Source: Streptomyces fildesensis
GTDB taxonomy: Bacteria > Actinomycetota > Actinomycetes > Streptomycetales > Streptomycetaceae
Reading direction: 5' to 3'
NCBI RefSeq assembly: GCF_016107395.1
Contig: NZ_JAAIKO010000027.1
Span: 43,125-107,124, forward strand
DNA: 64,000 nt
Of this stretch, positions 58,820 to 64,000 are shown piece by piece (the first letter of the stretch is position 1; each line of letters starts with the position of its first letter). A program made the translations under genes and the position numbers. The notes under the pieces are model-generated. The model worked only from the letters and a program-made list of their open reading frames with translations. It had not been told where the DNA came from and did no database searches.

Positions 58820-59707
58820 ATGGACGCGAAGCAGCTCGCCTTCATCGGACTGGGAAACATGGGTGGCGGAATGGCGCACACCCTGCTCGACGCCGGTTAC
58901 CCGCTCACGGTGTACAACCGCACGGCAAGCAAGGCCGAGCCGCTGGTCGCCGCAGGAGCCCGGGCCGCCGCCACCCCCGTCGAGGCGGCGACCGGCCATG
59001 GGGTGGTGATACTCAGCCTGAGCGACGAGCACGCCGTGGAGCAGATCCTGTTCGGCCTGCTCGCGCCGGTGCTGGAGCCCGGCACCGTGGTGATCGACAC
59101 CTCCACCGTCTCGCCCCGCTACGCCAGGGAGTCCGCGGAGCGCCTCGCGCAGCTGGGCGTACGCCGGGTGGAGGCGTGCGTGGTGGGCAATCCCTTCCAG
59201 GCCCGCAAGGGTGAGCTTCGGGTGTTCGCCTCGGGCCGGGACGATGACATCGCCGACGTGCGGGACATCCTCGACACCATCGGCTCCGAAGTGGTGCCGG
59301 CCGGGGCACCCGGCATGGCCACCACCATCAAGCTCATCTTCAACCTGCTGCTCGGCGCCCAGGTAGCCGCACTCGCCGAGAGCGTCGCCTACGGGGTGAG
59401 CGCCGGACTCGACCGCGACATGCTCATCTCCTCCATCGTCGGCAGCGGGTTCAGCTCGGTCGTGATGCGCTTCCGGGCGAATCTGATGCTCAACGGAACC
59501 TACGAACCAGCCTTCTTCCGCGCCGAGTTGATGGAGAAGGACCTCCGGCTGGCCAACCAGGCCGCACAGGAGGCAGGTGTCACGCTGCCGGTACTCGACA
59601 TGGTCCGCGCCCGGTTCGCCGAGGTCATCGAGGCCGGGGACGGCGACAAGGACGCGTCCGTCCTCGTCGAGCACACCAAGCGTGACCAGTCCGCGTTCGG
59701 CTCCTGA
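58820..59707 (+). CDS. NAD(P)-dependent reductase, 3-HIBDH/beta-hydroxyacid dehydrogenase family
   Basis: A 295-residue protein with N-terminal Rossmann motif FIGLGNMGGGMAHTLL and VYNRTASKAE, then the all-helical C-terminal domain with the family Lys in TTIKLIFNLLLG. The substrate-binding motif normally near DAPVSGG reads EACVVGNPFQARKGELRVFASG, so the substrate is not the usual hydroxy acid. Relatives include imine reductases and succinic semialdehyde reductases. In this cluster it could reduce an imine or keto group linked to the amidated ring. It has an AGGAGTGAC site before the ATG. Confidence 0.85.
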   Translation: MDAKQLAFIGLGNMGGGMAHTLLDAGYPLTVYNRTASKAEPLVAAGARAAATPVEAATGHGVVILSLSDEHAVEQILFGLLAPVLEPGTVVIDTSTVSPRYARESAERLAQLGVRRVEACVVGNPFQARKGELRVFASGRDDDIADVRDILDTIGSEVVPAGAPGMATTIKLIFNLLLGAQVAALAESVAYGVSAGLDRDMLISSIVGSGFSSVVMRFRANLMLNGTYEPAFFRAELMEKDLRLANQAAQEAGVTLPVLDMVRARFAEVIEAGDGDKDASVLVEHTKRDQSAFGS

Positions 59708-59733
59708 GAGCCGCCCCCCGACGCCGTAACCGC

Positions 59734-59751
59734 GTCAACCCCGTCTTGAGC
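59734..59751 (+). promoter_or_regulatory. Candidate SARP box upstream of metK
   Basis: GTCAACC-N4-CTTGAGC has an 11-bp period; both heptamers fit nTYRASn. It is 75 bases upstream of the GTG start, so SAM synthesis appears tied to the cluster activators. Confidence 0.52.
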
Positions 59752-59808
59752 GGCCTTGCAGGCACTGCACGCAACATGGCCTGAGGTTGCCGACCATCTG
59801 GAGGAACC

Positions 59809-61017
<1,209 letters not shown>

Positions 61018-61042
61018 CCTCAGCCAAAGGAGAGAAACAGTT

Positions 61043-62026
61043 GTGAAGATCGCCGTCACCGGATCCATTGCGACCGACCATCTGATGTTCTACCCCGGCC
61101 GCTTCACCGAGCAGTTGCTCGCCGACCGGCTCGACAAGGTATCTCTTTCCTTCCTCGCCGACGACCTGGAGGTCCGGCGGGGCGGGGTGGCGGCCAATAT
61201 CGCCATCGGCCTGGGACGGCTGGGAATCCGGCCCCTGCTGGTCGGGGCGGCGGGCGTCGACTTCGCGGAGTACAGGCAGTGGCTCGAGGGCAACGACGTC
61301 GACACCGCCTCGGTACGGGTGAGCGAGACCCGGCACACCGCGCGCTTCGTCTGCACCACCGACGCGGACCAGAACCAGATCGCGACCTTCTACGCGGGTG
61401 CGATGTCCGAGGCCCGGGAGATCGCCCTCGCCCCGGTCGTGGAGCGGGCCGGTGGTCTCGATCTGGTCGTGGTCTCGCCCAACGACCCGGACGCGATGCT
61501 CCGGCACACCGCGGAGTGCCGTGAGTTGGGCATCTCGTTCGCCGCCGATCCCTCGCAGCAGCTCGCGCGTCTCGACGGACCATCGGCCCGGCAGTTGGTG
61601 ACCGGTGCGACCTACCTGTTCACCAACGACTACGAGGCCTCGCTGCTCCAGGAGCGCACGGGATGGACCCACTCCCAGCTGCTCGACCAGGTCGGCACCT
61701 GGGTGACCACCCGCGGCGCCGACGGTGTGGACATCGCGCGGGCCGGCGAGCCGACCCTCTCCGTGTCCGCGGTGCCGGACGCCACGGTGGTGGATCCGAC
61801 GGGAGTCGGTGACGCCTTCCGGTCGGGCTTCCTGGCAGGCGTCGCCTGGAAGTGGTCCGACATCCGCTCCGCCCAGCTCGGCTGCGCGCTGGCCTCAGTG
61901 GTGCTGGAATCCATCGGGACCCAGGAGTACGAGATCTCACCTGCCGAGCTCACCGCCCGTATCCAGATCGCCCACGGCGACGAGGCGGCCGATGCGATCG
62001 AGCCCCAACTGGTGGGCGTGTCATGA
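61043..62026 (+). CDS. PfkB-family kinase, adenosine-kinase-like
   Basis: A 327-residue ribokinase-fold protein with GGVAANIAIGLGRLGI (first PfkB signature region) and the second signature DPTGVGDAFRSGFLAG including the catalytic Asp. Between metK and metH it is best read as adenosine kinase, turning the adenosine released from S-adenosylhomocysteine into AMP and so helping SAM turnover. The GTG at 61043 follows AAAGGAGAG. Its stop overlaps the metH start (ATGA). An SAH hydrolase gene is not in the window; it may lie beyond the right edge. Confidence 0.88.
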   Translation: MKIAVTGSIATDHLMFYPGRFTEQLLADRLDKVSLSFLADDLEVRRGGVAANIAIGLGRLGIRPLLVGAAGVDFAEYRQWLEGNDVDTASVRVSETRHTARFVCTTDADQNQIATFYAGAMSEAREIALAPVVERAGGLDLVVVSPNDPDAMLRHTAECRELGISFAADPSQQLARLDGPSARQLVTGATYLFTNDYEASLLQERTGWTHSQLLDQVGTWVTTRGADGVDIARAGEPTLSVSAVPDATVVDPTGVGDAFRSGFLAGVAWKWSDIRSAQLGCALASVVLESIGTQEYEISPAELTARIQIAHGDEAADAIEPQLVGVS

Positions 62027-64000
62027 GCGCGGCCGCCCGGTCGGACGCGCTGCGTCGGGCATTCGCCACCCGGGTGGTGGTGGCCGACGGCGCGATGGGC
62101 ACGATGCTGCAGGCCCAGGACCCCTCGATGGACGACTTCGAGAACCTGGAAGGGTGCAACGAGGTTCTGAACGTCACCCGGCCGGACATCGTGCGGTCGG
62201 TGCACGAGGAGTACTTCGCGGCGGGTGTCGACTGCGTCGAGACCAACACCTTCGGGGCGAACCTGGCGGCACTGGGGGAGTACGACATCCCCGGCCGCAT
62301 TCATGAACTCTCGGTCTCCGGTGCCCGGTTGGCCCGCGAGGTGGCGGACGGCTTCGCCACGCCCGACCGGCCGCGCTGGGTGCTCGGCTCCGTCGGCCCC
62401 GGCACCAAGCTGCCCACGCTCGGCCACGCACCCTACGTGGCGCTGCGGGACGGCTACGAGGCGAATGTGGCCGGGCTCGTCGAGGGCGGCGCGGACGCGA
62501 TCCTGGTGGAGACCACTCAGGACCTCCTGCAGACCAAGGCCGCCATCCTCGGCGCGCATCGCGCTCTGCGGAAACTCGGAATCAACCTGCCCATCATCAC
62601 GCATGTGACCGTCGAGACGACGGGCACGATGCTGCTGGGTTCCGAGATCGGTGCGGCGCTGACGGCGCTGGAACCGCTCGGTATCGACATGATCGGTCTG
62701 AACTGCGCTACCGGGCCGGCCGAGATGGGCGAGCACCTGCGCTATCTGTCGCAGCATGCCCGTATCGCCGTCTCGTGCATGCCCAATGCCGGCCTGCCGG
62801 TGCTGGGCAAGGACGGCGCGCACTACCCGCTGTCGCCGGAGGAGCTCGCTGACGCGCACGAGACCTTCGTGCGGGAGTACGGGCTGTCGTTGGTCGGCGG
62901 CTGCTGCGGCACCACCCCCGAGCACCTGCGGCGGGTCGTGGAGCGGGTGCGGGGCCTGGACCTGTCGCCGCGCAACCCGCGCCCCGAACCAGGTGCCGCG
63001 TCGCTCTACCAGACGGTGCCGTTCAAGCAGGACGCGTCGTATCTGGCGATCGGTGAGCGGACGAACGCCAACGGGTCGAAGAAGTTCCGTGAGGCCATGC
63101 TCGAAGGCCGTTGGGACGACTGCGTCGAGATGGCCCGCGACCAGATCCGCGAAGGCGCGCACCTGCTGGACCTGTGCGTGGACTACGTCGGCCGCGACGG
63201 CGCCCTCGACATGAGTGAGATCGCGGGCCGTTTCGCGACCGCGTCGACGTTGCCCATCGTGCTGGACTCCACCGAAGTTCCTGTACTGAAGGCCGGGTTG
63301 GAGAAGCTCGGTGGTCGCGCCGTCATCAACTCCGTCAACTACGAGGACGGTGACGGACCTGAGTCACGTTTCGCGCAAGTCACCGCACTGGCCTCGGAGC
63401 ACGGTGCCGCGTTGATCGCGCTGACGATCGACGAGCAGGGCCAGGCCCGCACCCCCGAGCACAAGGTCGCCATCGCTGAGCGCCTCATCACGGATCTGAC
63501 CACCAACTGGGGCATCCATGAGTCCGACATCCTGGTGGACTGCCTGACCTTCACGATCGCCACCGGCCAGGAGGAGTCCCGCAAGGACGGCATCGCCACC
63601 ATCGAGGCGATCAGGGAGTTGAAGCGCCGCCACCCCCTGGTGCAGACGACCCTCGGCCTGTCGAACATCTCCTTCGGGCTCAACCCGGCCGCCCGCGTCG
63701 TACTGAACTCCGTGTTCCTCAACGAATGCGTTGCGGCAGGTCTGGACTCCGCGATCGTGCACGCCGCGAAGATCGTGCCGATCGCTCGTATCCCCGAGGA
63801 GCAGCGGGAGATCGCCCTTGATCTGGTCTATGACCGGCGCCGTGAGGGCTACGACCCGCTGCAGGCCTTCTTGGAGGCGTTCGAGGGCGTCGACATGAAG
63901 TCGGTGAAGGCCGGCCGGGCCGAGGAGCTCGCCGCCCTGCCACTGGACGAGCGCCTGCAGCGGCGGATCATCGACGGCGAGAAGAACGGCCTGGACCGCG
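62023..64000 (+). CDS. metH: Cobalamin-dependent methionine synthase (3' end outside window)
   Basis: The first 659 codons of a MetH. The homocysteine domain comes first (VVADGAMGTMLQAQDPSMDD) with zinc ligands in LNCATG and GGCCGTTPEHL, followed by the pterin domain (ERTNANGSKKF, about residue 345) with LPIVLDSTEVPVLKAGL. The cobalamin and reactivation domains lie beyond 64000. It regenerates methionine for MetK. The ATG overlaps the upstream stop, which couples it to the kinase gene. Full-length actinobacterial MetH is about 1,150-1,170 residues. Confidence 0.96.
   Translation, partial: MSAAARSDALRRAFATRVVVADGAMGTMLQAQDPSMDDFENLEGCNEVLNVTRPDIVRSVHEEYFAAGVDCVETNTFGANLAALGEYDIPGRIHELSVSGARLAREVADGFATPDRPRWVLGSVGPGTKLPTLGHAPYVALRDGYEANVAGLVEGGADAILVETTQDLLQTKAAILGAHRALRKLGINLPIITHVTVETTGTMLLGSEIGAALTALEPLGIDMIGLNCATGPAEMGEHLRYLSQHARIAVSCMPNAGLPVLGKDGAHYPLSPEELADAHETFVREYGLSLVGGCCGTTPEHLRRVVERVRGLDLSPRNPRPEPGAASLYQTVPFKQDASYLAIGERTNANGSKKFREAMLEGRWDDCVEMARDQIREGAHLLDLCVDYVGRDGALDMSEIAGRFATASTLPIVLDSTEVPVLKAGLEKLGGRAVINSVNYEDGDGPESRFAQVTALASEHGAALIALTIDEQGQARTPEHKVAIAERLITDLTTNWGIHESDILVDCLTFTIATGQEESRKDGIATIEAIRELKRRHPLVQTTLGLSNISFGLNPAARVVLNSVFLNECVAAGLDSAIVHAAKIVPIARIPEEQREIALDLVYDRRREGYDPLQAFLEAFEGVDMKSVKAGRAEELAALPLDERLQRRIIDGEKNGLDR

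Noticed and set aside
59708..59808. SAM-II or other SAM riboswitch before metK
   Set aside because: The 101-base leader has no visible riboswitch fold and is better explained by a SARP-type promoter.

Overview
The window is about 72% GC with actinomycete codon use, GTG/TTG starts, GGAGG-type ribosome binding sites, SARP regulators and TTA (bldA-type) codons, so it is almost certainly Streptomyces or a close relative. Nearly all of it is one large aromatic (type II) polyketide gene cluster. A small, separate RiPP/TOMM operon lies in its left part. No rRNA, tRNA, CRISPR array, insertion sequence or transposase was seen.

Layout. 1-1862: tail of an oxidoreductase, an FrsA-like hydrolase and a DUF4260 membrane protein, which may lie outside the cluster. 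1852-5361: a cytochrome P450, a small conserved protein and a fatty acyl-AMP ligase. 5509-11548: a NarL-type response regulator converging on a minus-strand operon that encodes, in transcription order, an 81-residue precursor peptide ending in SCFCAKG, a cyclodehydratase (E1-like plus YcaO), a SagB-type azoline dehydrogenase and a sensor kinase. 11833-14364: two SARP activators flanking a type II thioesterase. 14445-24407: polyketide core with ACP, KS-alpha, KS-beta, four or five cyclases, two DUF1772 (anthrone-oxidase-like) proteins, ketoreductases, monooxygenases and a flavin/F420 oxidoreductase. 24583-44769: tailoring and export, with FAD monooxygenases, three O-methyltransferases, an MMPL pump, a flavin halogenase, a cation/proton antiporter, three P450s with one ferredoxin, a glycosyltransferase, a TenA-like protein and SDRs. 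44846-49388: a minus-strand operon with an asparagine-synthetase-like amidotransferase, an ABC exporter and a methyltransferase. 49585-59707: methyltransferase, SDR, second TenA-like protein, a secreted beta-helix protein, a second luciferase-like oxidoreductase, two more FAD monooxygenases, an NmrA-like reductase, a monooxygenase and a 3-HIBDH-like reductase. 59809-64000: metK, an adenosine-kinase-like gene and metH (cut by the window end), an S-adenosylmethionine supply cassette.

How it fits together. Amidotransferase, halogenase, several O-methyltransferases, many flavin monooxygenases and P450s, and TcmI/SchA/cupin cyclases together resemble the pentangular polyphenol / polycyclic xanthone lactam families (xantholipin, lysolipin, albofungin). 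The product is inferred to be an oxidised, methylated, probably chlorinated, possibly glycosylated and lactam-containing pentangular aromatic. The exact compound cannot be assigned from sequence alone.

Regulation. Pairs of 7-bp repeats spaced exactly 11 bp, of the form nTYRASn-N4-nTYRASn, precede most transcription units of the polyketide cluster on both strands. They look like binding sites of the two SARPs. The TOMM operon has no such pair but has its own repeated 12-mer. TTA codons occur in the acyl-AMP ligase, the TOMM precursor, the TcmI-type cyclase, the antiporter and one P450. Long near-perfect hairpins mark the ends of many units.
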